64,000 nucleotides of DNA from Acidithiobacillus montserratensis (GCF_018853465.1 NZ_JABBOU010000051.1:1-64000); one strand, 5' to 3'. Shown: positions 26,070-38,562, counted from the first letter of the stretch. Notes: generated by a model not told the origin, from the sequence alone. A program made the numbers and translations.

Positions 26070-27618
26070 GAGACACGCGTGAATGCACTGCCGAGTGCTG
26101 TTCTTCCTGCTTACCCATGAGATGAGGCTGGAATACCCACCGTAGCAAAAGATAAGACATCCCGGCCACAAAAAATGTCCAAAACCAACCATAGGTATAT
26201 ATACGATCAAATAAATCCGGCTGTATTACAATACCACCTGTACTTTGCGCTGCCGCGTAAAACCCAGGAAGGAGCGGCACTACAGCCAGAGCGGTGGCCA
26301 GAAATGCATACTTGTTCCAACGAGAATAGACGCCATTCTCTCTATAGAGATCCTCTAAATGAATTATTCTTTTTTGCCAAATCCAATAATCTGCGATCAT
26401 GACGCCGGCTATGGCCCCTAGTAGGCTGCCATAGCCGGCCAACCAGGTAAAAATATAAGCCGAGGCATTCTCCATCAGTAACCATGGGCACATCAAAATT
26501 CCTATTACCCCAGTGATAAAGCTGCCAGTACGAAAACTGATACGTTGCGGTGCTAAGTTAGAAAAATCATTAGCCGGTGAGACAATATTGGCGCCCATAT
26601 TTATGCTGGTCTGTGCGAGTAAAATGGCGCCCATAGCCAGCAATAATAACCCGCTATTCTGGGTTATATGGGGTATCAGGGTTATCGGACTCCAAAGGAC
26701 TTGATGAAATAACCCGATGGCCGCCGCTGTCACAAAAATACCGATAAAACTGGTACTCATCATACCCAACGGCAACCCCAATGATTGTCCAATGATCTGA
26801 GTTTTTTGCGATTTGGCGTAGCGTGTAAAATCAGGAATATTAAGACTCAATGTGGCCCAGTACCCCACATTGGCGGCCAAGCCCGGCCAGAAAATATCCC
26901 AGAAACGAGGCGAAGTAGGAGATACTAAACTGTTCGAGTGCTGAAGCACCTCAAAAAAACCTTGCCCCGTACCGATTGCCCAAAAAAACAGCAGCATGAG
27001 CAGCAAAATCAGGATGGGTGCAGCCACTGTTTCAAAGCGTTTAATTGCACGCATGCCACGCATGACAATCGCCATTTGCAGTAGCCAGAATAAACCAAAT
27101 GCTACGAAATTATGATCCTGTAACTTGCTCCAGAAAGGCCAGAAATGGGCCATCAGCGCTGAAAGCGCAAGACCACCTAACCAAGTCTGAATGCCAAACC
27201 AGCCACAAGCCACCAAACCCCGTGCCATGGCAGCCACCTTCGCACCACTGGTCCCAAATGAGGCCCGGACAAACACCGGAAAGGGAATCCCGTAACGCAC
27301 TCCCACGTAAGCGTTCAGAAGCATAGGAATCAATACAAGCACATTTCCTAGTGTCACGGTCAGCAACGCCTGCCACCAGAGCATACCCGCCATCATCAGT
27401 CCTGAAGCCAGGGTATAGGTTGTCAATACAGCTGACATGCTGATCCACAATGCGGTCATGTTCCAGGTGCTCCAACTCCGCTCTGATGCGCCAACCGGAG
27501 CCATGTCGGCATTATACAGTTTTGAATTTTCCAGCGAGGCTTTCATCTCTCGAAGCGCGCCTCCATCGGGAACCGCAATCCCGGACCATCCTGTGGACAT
27601 GCTTTTATGCGGCGACAT
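26062..27618 (-). CDS. NCS1-family permease (B), uracil/hydantoin/allantoin type
   Basis: A 518-residue inner-membrane transporter. The N-terminal segment (SKLYNADMAPVGASERSW, then TWNMTALWISM) is characteristic of Mhp1/PucI/FUR-type transporters for hydantoins, allantoin and uracil, and the R-ASFGTSGAKVAAMARGLVACGWFG block follows. The ATG at 27618 starts one base after the dihydropyrimidinase stop. Having two different NCS1 genes in direct succession suggests separate substrates, for instance uracil/thymine and cytosine or dihydro derivatives. Confidence 0.87.
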   Translation of the reverse strand: MSPHKSMSTGWSGIAVPDGGALREMKASLENSKLYNADMAPVGASERSWSTWNMTALWISMSAVLTTYTLASGLMMAGMLWWQALLTVTLGNVLVLIPMLLNAYVGVRYGIPFPVFVRASFGTSGAKVAAMARGLVACGWFGIQTWLGGLALSALMAHFWPFWSKLQDHNFVAFGLFWLLQMAIVMRGMRAIKRFETVAAPILILLLMLLFFWAIGTGQGFFEVLQHSNSLVSPTSPRFWDIFWPGLAANVGYWATLSLNIPDFTRYAKSQKTQIIGQSLGLPLGMMSTSFIGIFVTAAAIGLFHQVLWSPITLIPHITQNSGLLLLAMGAILLAQTSINMGANIVSPANDFSNLAPQRISFRTGSFITGVIGILMCPWLLMENASAYIFTWLAGYGSLLGAIAGVMIADYWIWQKRIIHLEDLYRENGVYSRWNKYAFLATALAVVPLLPGFYAAAQSTGGIVIQPDLFDRIYTYGWFWTFFVAGMSYLLLRWVFQPHLMGKQEEQHSAVHSRVSHE

Positions 27619-27619
27619 A

Positions 27620-30415
<2,796 letters not shown>

Positions 30416-30419
<4 letters not shown>

Positions 30420-31780
30420 ACACAGCTCCTCATATCTGACGCGAGGTCGGCTATCATGGAGGAAACAGCTATTTTGGCATCCGCTACTGCATGCACCGTA
30501 AGATCACCACTTAAACTTGCGCAATCACCTACCGCCCAAATTCCTGCAAGGCTTGTCTGTGCGAATTCATCTACGAGAATTTTCCCTCTGGAATCCAACT
30601 GCAGTTCAGGGGTGCCGGCAATCCAGCTTTCCGTTTCTAATTGCTGGCCAACAGCCACAAAGACCTGATCTACAGACCAAGTTACCATTTCTCCTTGATC
30701 CTGTAGTTGACCATCCAAAATATGCGTAGGCTGAAATTGGATGCTCCCGCACTGACCATTTTTCTCGTAGATCGCTACTGGACGCAGATAATGATGAATG
30801 AAAACGCCCTGATCTCTCGCCAATTGTTGCTCATAGGTACTTGCGCCCATGGCCTCTTCTCCTCGCCGATAAGCAATATGCACATCATCGGCGCCGAGCA
30901 GTCGTATTTGGATAGCGATATCTATAGCTGTCATTCCTCCACCAATCACGACGACATGTTTGCCGACTGGAACAGGTTCCTTGCGACGCATTTTCGCTAT
31001 ATACGGAACGGCACTTACCACTCCCGGCAAATCTTCACCAGGTATATGCAATTGCCGTTGTTTTTGGAGACCTACAGCCAAGACTACCCCCGAATACTCT
31101 TCACGCAGTTTCGGTAGACTTAATCCACTCCCCAAGGCTTTACCGTAATGCACATGAATTTTAGGATGGGATAACAAATTGTTGGCTTCTCGCTGCGCGG
31201 CATCATCCAGCATTTTATATGCGGCTATACCACTTTCATTGAGCCCCCCGGGCAAGTTTTGCGCTTCATAAACATCCACCATTAAACCTGCCTGAGCCAA
31301 CAAATAGGCAACGGTCATCCCCGCAGGGCCAGCGCCAACCACCGCTACTTTAGGTTTTGCATGTAATGCTGCAATTTCAACGGATTCTGCTGACTTCATA
31401 GAATCCAAATCAAAATGATCCATCGCATACCGCTGCAGTAAGCCGATGGGGACAGGTCCACCTGCCTCGTGCATGCGAACACAAGCTTGCTCACACAATG
31501 TTTCCACTGGACATACTCTGGAGCAGGAAGCACCTAGAGGATTCGCCTGGATAATACGCTCCGCCGCACGAGCGGCTTGCCCCACGGCTAGCGCCCGAAT
31601 AAATCCGGGAATATCGATATCAGTAGGACAAGCAGAGACACAAGGAGCATCATAACAGTAATAACAACGCTCCGACTCAATGTATGCAGATTCGTCAGAG
31701 AGGCGTTTTTCCAACCGTCGGAATTTCACCTCCAGCAAAGGCTCATCCAAAGTGATTTCAATCAGCGTAGTGTTACTCAT
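30416..31780 (-). CDS. preT: Dihydropyrimidine dehydrogenase subunit PreT
   Basis: PreT is the NAD(P)H-oxidising, FAD and Fe-S partner of PreA. The 454-residue chain starts with Fe-S cysteines (CYYCYDAPCVSACP and CSRVCPVETLCEQAC), followed by an FAD Rossmann motif VVGAGPAGMTVAYL near 150 and an NAD motif VVIGGGMTAIDIA near 290. The ATG at 31780 overlaps the ureidopropionase stop as ATGA; the GTG three codons upstream is less likely. The family is glutamate-synthase small-subunit-like, but its direct link to preA settles the role. Confidence 0.94.
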
Positions 31781-32646
31781 GGTCGACACAAGTCACCATA
31801 CATATCGGGTCTGCGGTCCCGATAAAACTGCCAAAGATCTCGTGCTTCCGCAATTTCTGCGAAATCCAGATCACTGACCAGGACTTCTTCCTGATCTCGA
31901 CTGGCCTTGGCAATAATTTGTCCGCGTGGACTGGAAAAATAGCTTTGCCCATAAAACTCCCCAATATTCCAGGGTGCCTCAGTACCAACCCGGTTAATCG
32001 CACCCACAAAATAGCCGTTAGCGGCCGCATGCGCAGGCTGTTCAAGAGTCCATAGATATTCGGAAAGCCCAGCAACAGTAGCAGATGGATTAAAGACAAT
32101 TTCTGCTCCGTTCAAGCCCAAGGCTCTGGCACCCTCCGGAAAATGCCGATCATAACAAATGTAGACTCCCACTTTCCCGTAAGCCGTCTGAAAAACAGGA
32201 TAACCGAGATTACCGGGACGGAAGAAGAATTTCTCCCAAAAACCTTGTACCTGCGGAATATGGGTTTTCCGATACTTGCCAAGATAACGACCATCTGCAT
32301 CAATGACAGCCGCTGTATTATAGTAAACGCCCGCCATTTCTCGCTCGTAAACTGGAACAATCATCACCATTTGATATTTTTTGGCATACTCCTGCAGCAA
32401 GCGTATGGTCGGACCATCTGGCACCTCTTCTGTCAGTGTATACCAACGTATATCCTGACTTGGGCAAAAATAGGGCCCATAGAATAATTCCTGCATACAT
32501 AGCATCTGGGCCCCTTGAGCCGCGGCCAACCCGATATGTTGCAGATGTCGAGCAATCATTTCCTCCTTGATGGCTTCAGGGGAAAGAGCTTCAGCACCCA
32601 CTGTTTGAGGCGCCTGAATAAGGGCACATCGGACAATTTGATTCAT
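31777..32646 (-). CDS. Beta-ureidopropionase (N-carbamoyl-beta-alanine amidohydrolase)
   Basis: This 289-residue nitrilase-superfamily enzyme hydrolyses N-carbamoyl-beta-alanine to beta-alanine, CO2 and ammonia. The Glu-Lys-Cys triad is visible in CMQELFYGPYF, KYRKTHIP and VYICYDRHFPE. The ATG at 32646 has AAGGA upstream; a TTG five codons earlier is rejected. It is the first gene of the leftward pathway operon ureidopropionase-preT-preA-hydA-NCS1-NCS1-cdd. An N-carbamoylputrescine amidase would look similar, but the neighbours make the beta-alanine route much more likely. Confidence 0.9.
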   Translation of the reverse strand: MNQIVRCALIQAPQTVGAEALSPEAIKEEMIARHLQHIGLAAAQGAQMLCMQELFYGPYFCPSQDIRWYTLTEEVPDGPTIRLLQEYAKKYQMVMIVPVYEREMAGVYYNTAAVIDADGRYLGKYRKTHIPQVQGFWEKFFFRPGNLGYPVFQTAYGKVGVYICYDRHFPEGARALGLNGAEIVFNPSATVAGLSEYLWTLEQPAHAAANGYFVGAINRVGTEAPWNIGEFYGQSYFSSPRGQIIAKASRDQEEVLVSDLDFAEIAEARDLWQFYRDRRPDMYGDLCRP

Positions 32647-32907
32647 ACCAATCCTTGCCAAAGAATGTGATGTTTACAGCTATCTCAGCAAGGTATGTGC
32701 CAACCTCAACAACCCTCGATACATTTTTTCAATATAGATTTATCATCTTGTTTTATGAAGATTAAAAATTAAGTACTGATTACAAGCTGCTCTTGAATTC
32801 TCCTCATCCGAGATTGTGGCTGAATATTTTATTAAACATTGAGGTGCAGGGCGCACCAAAGTAATGCAGCCATCCATCACCACTCCCTATCCTGGTGCAA
32901 GCGTCTT

Positions 32908-32935
32908 TTGCCCTATTAGGCGTGATGTATACAAT
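32908..32935 (+). promoter_or_regulatory. Promoter candidate with overlapping palindrome, aminotransferase gene
   Basis: The 393-bp divergent gap 32647-33039 holds TTGCCC (32908-32913), a 16-bp spacer and TACAAT (32930-32935). The 8-bp palindrome TGTATACA (32926-32933) overlaps the -10 element and could be an operator. The rest of the gap is AT-rich, presumably with the opposite promoter for the ureidopropionase operon, but I could not place that one with confidence. Confidence 0.4.
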
Positions 32936-33039
32936 ATTTTTGCAGCCTTGCTGCACCCCCAATGAAAGCAAGCAAAGGCATAACTTTTGCTTAGCATATT
33001 TAACACGACCACAAGACGACACAAGAAGGTAAAGACTGC

Positions 33040-34359
33040 ATGAATAACCGCGCAAAAACCTGTATTGATCCCGCCTGCTGGCTGCCGTTTACCGCCAATC
33101 GTGATTTTCTCCAGAGGCCACGTCTCCTGCAGCGCGCCAAAGGAATGTACTATCAAACCCCGGATGGCCGTCCCATACTCGATGCAACAGCGGGTTTGTG
33201 GTGCGTCAATGCTGGACATTGTCGTTCGGAAATCATTGATGCCATCACCAGGCAAGTCCAAGAAATGGATTTTGCCCCCACCTTCCAAATGGGACACCCT
33301 CTAGTTTTTCAACTCGCCCAACGTCTAATTGGACTTATGCCAGCATCACTACAGCATGTTTTTTTTACTAACTCCGGATCCGAGTCAGCCGATACCGCCC
33401 TGAAAATTGCCCGTGCCTACCATCATGGTCGTGGAGAACCGCAACGCACATTATTTGTCGGGCGGGAAAAAGCTTATCATGGCGTGGGATTTGGAGGACT
33501 GAGTGTGGGGGGGCTACCACGCAACAAGGCCGCCTTTGGCCCATTACTGGACAGTGAACTACTTCCACATACCCTGGATCAGGAACATCATCGTTTTACC
33601 CGAGGTATTCCCGCCTGGGGAGATGATCCGGGTATAGCACTGGATAAAATTATTCAGAAGTATGGCTCAGAACGTATAGCAGCAGTCATAGTAGAACCTG
33701 TGGCCGGCTCTGCAGGCGTTATTGTCCCTCCCCAAAATTATCTTCAACAGCTCCGTAACGCCTGTGATAAAAATGGTTTGTTATTAATCTTTGATGAAGT
33801 TATCACTGGCTTTGGTCGCTTAGGAACCCCATTTGCCGCGCATTATTTTGCGGTGACACCCGATATTTTGACGACGGCAAAAGGCTTGACCAATGCTGCT
33901 GTACCTATGGGAGCCGTTTTTGTCAGCGACAATATTTATCAAAGCATCATGACCAACGCCCAAGAAGGGATTGAATTATTTCATGGCTACACCTACTCTG
34001 GACACCCTCTGGCCTGTGCTGCAGCGATGGCCACACTTGACATCCACGAAAAAGAAGGGCTACTTACTCGTGGGCGCGAAATCGCTCCCTATTTTGAGAA
34101 TGCACTTCACAGCTTGAGAGACTTGCCGCTGGTTACAGACATACGCAACATTGGAATGATGGGCGCCATTGAAATGCAAAGCCTGTCAGAGCATATCGGG
34201 GCACGGGGAATGGCTGCGCTCCAAAAAGCCTTTGATAGGGGACTACTCATTCGTAACACCGCTGATACCATTGCTCTTTCCCCCCCGCTGATCATTTCTG
34301 AGGAAGAAATAGATATAGCCATCAACATCATACGAGAGACTCTATTGAGTTTAGCATGA
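33040..34359 (+). CDS. Omega-amino acid (beta-alanine):pyruvate aminotransferase
   Basis: This 439-residue class III PLP aminotransferase has the Schiff-base lysine at K281 (TTAKGLTNA), the LLIFDEVITGFGRLG segment with the PLP-contacting Asp, and the N-terminal DATAGLWCVNAGH typical of beta-alanine/omega-amino acid transaminases. It would convert beta-alanine, or beta-aminoisobutyrate from thymine, to a malonate semialdehyde with pyruvate as acceptor, completing reductive pyrimidine catabolism. It is divergent from the pathway operon and followed 88 bp later by an XRE-cupin regulator gene. Confidence 0.92.
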   Translation: MNNRAKTCIDPACWLPFTANRDFLQRPRLLQRAKGMYYQTPDGRPILDATAGLWCVNAGHCRSEIIDAITRQVQEMDFAPTFQMGHPLVFQLAQRLIGLMPASLQHVFFTNSGSESADTALKIARAYHHGRGEPQRTLFVGREKAYHGVGFGGLSVGGLPRNKAAFGPLLDSELLPHTLDQEHHRFTRGIPAWGDDPGIALDKIIQKYGSERIAAVIVEPVAGSAGVIVPPQNYLQQLRNACDKNGLLLIFDEVITGFGRLGTPFAAHYFAVTPDILTTAKGLTNAAVPMGAVFVSDNIYQSIMTNAQEGIELFHGYTYSGHPLACAAAMATLDIHEKEGLLTRGREIAPYFENALHSLRDLPLVTDIRNIGMMGAIEMQSLSEHIGARGMAALQKAFDRGLLIRNTADTIALSPPLIISEEEIDIAINIIRETLLSLA

Positions 34360-34386
34360 CCACTTCCAGTCATAAATAATTTATTT

Positions 34387-34416
34387 TTTACTTTCACCAC
34401 CTGATTTCACTATAAT
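34387..34416 (+). promoter_or_regulatory. Promoter candidate for the XRE-cupin regulator
   Basis: TTTACT (34387-34392), an 18-bp spacer and a perfect TATAAT (34411-34416) lie about 30 bp before the ATG at 34448, with a G-rich ribosome-site region (GGGGGTGGGG) between. Confidence 0.5.
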
Positions 34417-34447
34417 CACATTGTCAATAGGGGGTGGGGTAAATCAC

Positions 34448-35005
34448 ATGAGTAATCAAGATGATATCGGGCAGAGACTGCTACTTGTCAGAAAAATATA
34501 CGGCCTCACCCAACGTGAACTTGCCCGACGAGCAGGTGTCACCAATGGAGCCATATCTTTAATTGAACAGAACCGGGTAAGCCCATCCATCAGTTCTCTC
34601 AAAAAAATATTGGATGGACTACCCATGTCTATCGCCGAGTTTTTTACATTGGACCTGATAACTTCTGATAAAGTTTTTTTCCGGGATAATGAGCTTCCGG
34701 ATATCACCATGGATACCAAGATTACCATGAAACTCCTGGGTCTCAGCTCCAAAGGAAGAACCATACAAATATTACATGAATATTATGAACCTGGCGCAGA
34801 TACAGGAGAAGCCATGCTCCGCCATAACGGCGAAGAAGGTGGAATCATAGTAAGAGGCACTATTCAACTGACCGTCGGTGATAAAATTGAAAATCTTTCG
34901 GTCGGTGATGGATATTATTTTAACAGCCAATTACCGCATAGATTTGTTAATAATGGAAATGAAATTTGTGAGATTGTGAGCGCTAACTCCCCACCCAGCT
35001 TTTAG
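34448..35005 (+). CDS. XRE-cupin transcriptional regulator (PuuR-like)
   Basis: A 185-residue regulator with an XRE helix-turn-helix at about residues 10-65 (LTQRELARRAGVTNGAISLIEQ) and a C-terminal cupin domain (EGGIIVRGTIQLTVGD, then LPHRFVNNG). PuuR-type relatives sense small amines or amino acids and repress their catabolic genes. Adjacent to the beta-alanine aminotransferase, it may respond to beta-alanine or a ureido intermediate; the ligand is unproven. The TTG upstream of the chosen ATG is rejected because it lies in the leader. Confidence 0.88.
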   Translation: MSNQDDIGQRLLLVRKIYGLTQRELARRAGVTNGAISLIEQNRVSPSISSLKKILDGLPMSIAEFFTLDLITSDKVFFRDNELPDITMDTKITMKLLGLSSKGRTIQILHEYYEPGADTGEAMLRHNGEEGGIIVRGTIQLTVGDKIENLSVGDGYYFNSQLPHRFVNNGNEICEIVSANSPPSF

Positions 35006-35015
35006 ATTCGTCCCT

Positions 35016-35038
35016 GGGAAGCCCAACCTGAGCTTCCC
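35016..35038 (+). terminator. Hairpin between regulator and TonB receptor 2
   Basis: A 7-bp stem GGGAAGC/GCTTCCC with a 9-nt loop lies 10 bp after the regulator stop; a TTTTT run starts 8 nt beyond the stem, so terminator strength is uncertain. It separates two convergent genes. Confidence 0.45.
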
Positions 35039-35050
35039 GAGCACATTTTT

Positions 35051-37378
35051 CTAGAACACCATCTTGACTGTACCAAAGAAGGACCGGGGCATCATAGGTT
35101 CTGCCTCTAGGTAATTCCCGGTAAACCCATTAATATAAGGAAATTGTTTTTCCAAAACTGATGCTTCTGAATTCAATAGGTTTACTCCGCTTAAACTCAA
35201 GGTCACATTTTTGATACCATACTGATGTATGGCAAAGGTGTGGGCAAGATTGAAATTCATTGTAGCATAGGCAGGCATGCTCAGGTCTGTCGGAGCACCA
35301 GTGCTTGCCTCAATATATTGCGGGCCAACCAAATTTCCATAAAGCCTTGCCCGTGTATGCATATAATGACCGAGAATGCCGACACCAGCAAGGTATGTAG
35401 GCGTATTTGGGCGTGGCTCACCAATACTGGTTGATACACCATATTGACTGGAAGAATTAGATGTATATTTTGCTTCCTGAATTGAATAATTACCATATAG
35501 TGACAAATAGCCATCCACAGCATATGCAGTAGCAATATTTATCCCTTGATATTGGGAAGATCCAATATTGTATTCATATGTCAATCCGGTATTGGTATCA
35601 TAATATGAACTAAAAGTATTCCCAAAATCAGATCTATAAAAAGAAATACTGGCGTCTATCGGACCCTTGTTATACGCCATACCAAATTGATAGGTGTTCA
35701 CCACCTCTGGCTTGATGGTTACAGGCGTCGCTGGGGAGGTTGTAGTGGCATTGCTGTCCGCAGCATAAAATGCTGTAATATTTGGATATTTATACCCCTT
35801 GGCATAATTGGCATACAACGTGACTCCCTTTAGGGGCTTATACTGAACGCCTACATAAGGACTGACTTCGCTATATGTTTTTCCACTAGTAGCACCAACA
35901 GTATAATAATATCCTGGGACATCATTAATATGCGTTGAAATAGTTTCATATTTTACTCCCGGAGTGACTGCGAAATTGCTGGTTGGCTTAATTTTGGCTT
36001 GAGCATAAACTTTGCCATAAATTCGCCAACCATGTTCGTCCCATAGATTGTTATACCCCGGAACCTCGGGCACATCGGGAGAACCATAAACATAATTACG
36101 AGAATTATACGTAGAAACAACACCCAGACCACCCGCCTTGAGATTAACATATCGGTTGAACCACTCAAAAGACGGATTCAACCCAAAGGTATTGGTTGTA
36201 TAAGTATAACTATGATAGTTATCTCCATTAATCGTCTGCGCCTGACAAGCCGCAGAATCATTCCCCATAAAATCATTTCCTGAATATTGACAAACAGTTT
36301 CTGCCGGATTTAGATAAAATGTGACGAAACTGTTATATTGCGAATTGGCATTGGGATTTACATACTCAAGCCTGTGCGAATTGGTATAAGCATAAAATCC
36401 TTTGAAACCAAATACCGAATGCGCTGAGATGAGTGTTTTATTTTGCAGAATGGCCATCATGTGTTCAGCCTGGCTGTTGGCATAGGTGAAAGATGTAGGC
36501 CATTGATAATATGGCCCATACTGAGCAAGCAAAGCTTTAGGCATCCGCGCAGCTGTAGCCCCCTGATTTTTATTCAACAAAAAAACCAAGGACCATTTCG
36601 AAGTTGGCGAAATTTGTGGCAAATCATAAGCTGCATAATATGAATATTCACGATCCGGACTATGATCCAAATAACCCGCAGTCTGACGCGAGGAAAATCT
36701 TAGCAAAAGATTACCATAACCAGCCGCTGACCCTGTATTGATTTCTGCCCCATAATTACGTGTAGCAAAAGATCCATATCCTGCAAACACCGACTCATAC
36801 TGCTTGGATGAAGGAACTAAGGGCAAATAATTAATATTACCACCTATTGCCCCCACGGCGTTTACGTCCGGAGGCGGGGTACCATAAGTCACCTGAATAC
36901 CCGATGTTTCTCCTAAAGTTACCGGGATCAGATTGGTCAAATCCGCATAGTTGTTATTCCCACCAGACAACCCACCATTAAAAAGATCAGCAATGGGTAA
37001 ATTGTCAAATGTATATCCGACTTGAGTCTGCGAGAAACCACGCACCGATATATGGGTTTTGACCCCGATAGGATTTGTACTGGTTGCGTTGATTCCGGGC
37101 ACAAAGCTCAGAATCGTAGAAGCATTCTGCGTAGACTCCTGGCCATGAAGAAACTTTTTGGGGATCAAGGCTGTTTCCGCTCCGTAAACTGGCTTCACCT
37201 TGGTCAGGGCTGCCTTATCGACCATACGCAGCAAGTCTTTTGATACCTGCTTTATTTTATAAACCTTCCTAGTAGGAGTTGTTCTGTTAGCAGCATGAAC
37301 CGGTATAAATCCACTACCTAACAAACCTGCTGCCACTAAGATACTGTGCCGTAGCAATTGTTTTGGGGATCTCGTCAT
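35051..37378 (-). CDS. TonB-dependent outer-membrane receptor 2
   Basis: A 775-residue receptor with a signal peptide ending near residue 29 (GFIPVHA), a plug domain (ASTILSFVPGINATS, VRGFSQTQVGYTFDNLPIADL, NAVGAIGGNINYLP) and a Tyr/Asn-rich beta-barrel ending in the canonical terminal Phe (VKMVF). It shares the barrel block VPGYNNLWDEHG with receptor 1 (there NIDGYNNAWNEHD), so the two appear to be paralogues of one subfamily. AGGAGT precedes the ATG. It is divergent from a LysR gene across a palindrome-containing gap. The substrate is probably another nucleobase or ureide, inferred from context only. Confidence 0.92.
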   Translation of the reverse strand: MTRSPKQLLRHSILVAAGLLGSGFIPVHAANRTTPTRKVYKIKQVSKDLLRMVDKAALTKVKPVYGAETALIPKKFLHGQESTQNASTILSFVPGINATSTNPIGVKTHISVRGFSQTQVGYTFDNLPIADLFNGGLSGGNNNYADLTNLIPVTLGETSGIQVTYGTPPPDVNAVGAIGGNINYLPLVPSSKQYESVFAGYGSFATRNYGAEINTGSAAGYGNLLLRFSSRQTAGYLDHSPDREYSYYAAYDLPQISPTSKWSLVFLLNKNQGATAARMPKALLAQYGPYYQWPTSFTYANSQAEHMMAILQNKTLISAHSVFGFKGFYAYTNSHRLEYVNPNANSQYNSFVTFYLNPAETVCQYSGNDFMGNDSAACQAQTINGDNYHSYTYTTNTFGLNPSFEWFNRYVNLKAGGLGVVSTYNSRNYVYGSPDVPEVPGYNNLWDEHGWRIYGKVYAQAKIKPTSNFAVTPGVKYETISTHINDVPGYYYTVGATSGKTYSEVSPYVGVQYKPLKGVTLYANYAKGYKYPNITAFYAADSNATTTSPATPVTIKPEVVNTYQFGMAYNKGPIDASISFYRSDFGNTFSSYYDTNTGLTYEYNIGSSQYQGINIATAYAVDGYLSLYGNYSIQEAKYTSNSSSQYGVSTSIGEPRPNTPTYLAGVGILGHYMHTRARLYGNLVGPQYIEASTGAPTDLSMPAYATMNFNLAHTFAIHQYGIKNVTLSLSGVNLLNSEASVLEKQFPYINGFTGNYLEAEPMMPRSFFGTVKMVF

Positions 37379-37488
37379 TATATTTACTCCTGTCGCTTAC
37401 AAGTCATTTTAGTTAAGCAGCATACATGCCATGCTTAGCCCCATTCATCTTGGCTTATTCATCTCACTTAGCCGCGCAACACTTTGCG

Positions 37489-37526
37489 TTATATTGGTGC
37501 AATAATATTTTTTTGCACCAATATAA
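37489..37526. promoter_or_regulatory. Large inverted repeat between TonB receptor 2 and lysR
   Basis: A perfect 14-bp inverted repeat, TTATATTGGTGCAA (37489-37502) and its complement (37513-37526), surrounds a 10-nt AT spacer. Beyond a 2-nt bulge the pairing continues with TTTGCG and CGCAAA. It lies in the 278-bp divergent gap about 110 bp from the receptor ATG and about 130 bp from the LysR ATG. The position fits an operator for the divergent LysR protein or another dimeric regulator better than a terminator. Confidence 0.55.
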
Positions 37527-37656
37527 TGCGCAAAAGAAAATCATCGATTCCATGCTCTCCATGGTGAATTTTCATGATTATGTTATAGTATACCGTCCGT
37601 TTATAGTGTTGTTTTATTGTTTAACCGTTCGAAAAAAATCAACGCGAGGCCTCTTC

Positions 37657-38559
37657 ATGAAACACCTACGTCTTTTCAAATACGTGGACGCTATTGTCCG
37701 TGAGGGCTCTGTCAGACGGGCTGCGGATAAATTGCACATCACGGCTTCGGCTTTGGATCGGCGAATTCAGGACTTGGAAGACGAACTGGGCGCGAGCATT
37801 TTTGAGCGCCACCCCCGTGGAATGCGACTCTCAGCGGCAGGCGAGGTATTCTTGGTTTACGTGCGCAGACATTTATCGGATATGCAGCGTCTTCGCTCAG
37901 AAATCGATAGCCTCAATGGTTTACGGCGTGGACAAGTCTCCTTGGCAGTCAGCCCAGCCTTGGCCCGAGAATTTATCCCACGGATCATTAATAACTTTCG
38001 CGCCCAGTATCCGGGGGTTTCTTTCGCGGTGAATGTTGCCAAACATGCGGATGCCATCCGCGCCTTATTGGCGTTTGAGGTAGATCTTGTGGTCATAGTT
38101 GCCCCTCCGCGCCATCCTGATGTCATTGATCTCGCTATATCAGAGCAGCCTCTGGTTGCCACTATGGATAGTCAACATCCTTTAGCAAACAAAGAACTAC
38201 TCCGTTTCAGCGATTGCGTGCAATACCCATTGGTCATTCCTGCGCCGGGACTCACCTCCCGAGAAATGCTGGAATCCGCCTTGCATAGCGTCGCCTCGGA
38301 AATTCAAATTGCTGCCGAAACCAATTCCTACGAAATCATGCGCGGAATGTTGCAGAACTCTGAAAACATCGGCTTTGTGATTTCCACAGGAACACCCAAA
38401 CTACAAACCAATGAGCAGATTGTTTACAAAGCTATTTCGGCATTAGATATACGTCCGGTACCACTAGTCTGTGCGCAACTGAAAAGTCGGGGAATTTCTG
38501 TTGCTGCGGCGCGTTTTTCTAATTGTATTGCTGAAGAGTTGAATGAAATTTCAATTTAA
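37657..38559 (+). CDS. LysR-family transcriptional regulator
   Basis: A 300-residue regulator with a winged helix-turn-helix at the N-terminus (GSVRRAADKLHITASALDRRIQDLEDELG) and a periplasmic-binding-protein-like effector domain (RGQVSLAVSPALAREFIPRI onward). The ATG at 37657 has a GAGG site upstream; the long open frame before it is AT-rich promoter DNA. It is divergent from TonB receptor 2 and converges, 3 bp away, on the HpxW-like gene that ends the purine/barbiturate operon. Likely targets are both neighbours; the effector is unknown. Confidence 0.9.
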   Translation: MKHLRLFKYVDAIVREGSVRRAADKLHITASALDRRIQDLEDELGASIFERHPRGMRLSAAGEVFLVYVRRHLSDMQRLRSEIDSLNGLRRGQVSLAVSPALAREFIPRIINNFRAQYPGVSFAVNVAKHADAIRALLAFEVDLVVIVAPPRHPDVIDLAISEQPLVATMDSQHPLANKELLRFSDCVQYPLVIPAPGLTSREMLESALHSVASEIQIAAETNSYEIMRGMLQNSENIGFVISTGTPKLQTNEQIVYKAISALDIRPVPLVCAQLKSRGISVAAARFSNCIAEELNEISI

Positions 38560-38562
38560 GTT

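Noticed and set aside
37489..37520. A sigma-54 promoter in the receptor 2 - lysR gap
   Set aside because: The GG and GC pairs in this region are 19 nt apart, not the 12 nt required for -24/-12 elements.
37489..37526. The long inverted repeat as a transcription terminator
   Set aside because: It lies upstream of both divergent genes, is AT-rich and has no gene ending next to it; an operator is more likely.
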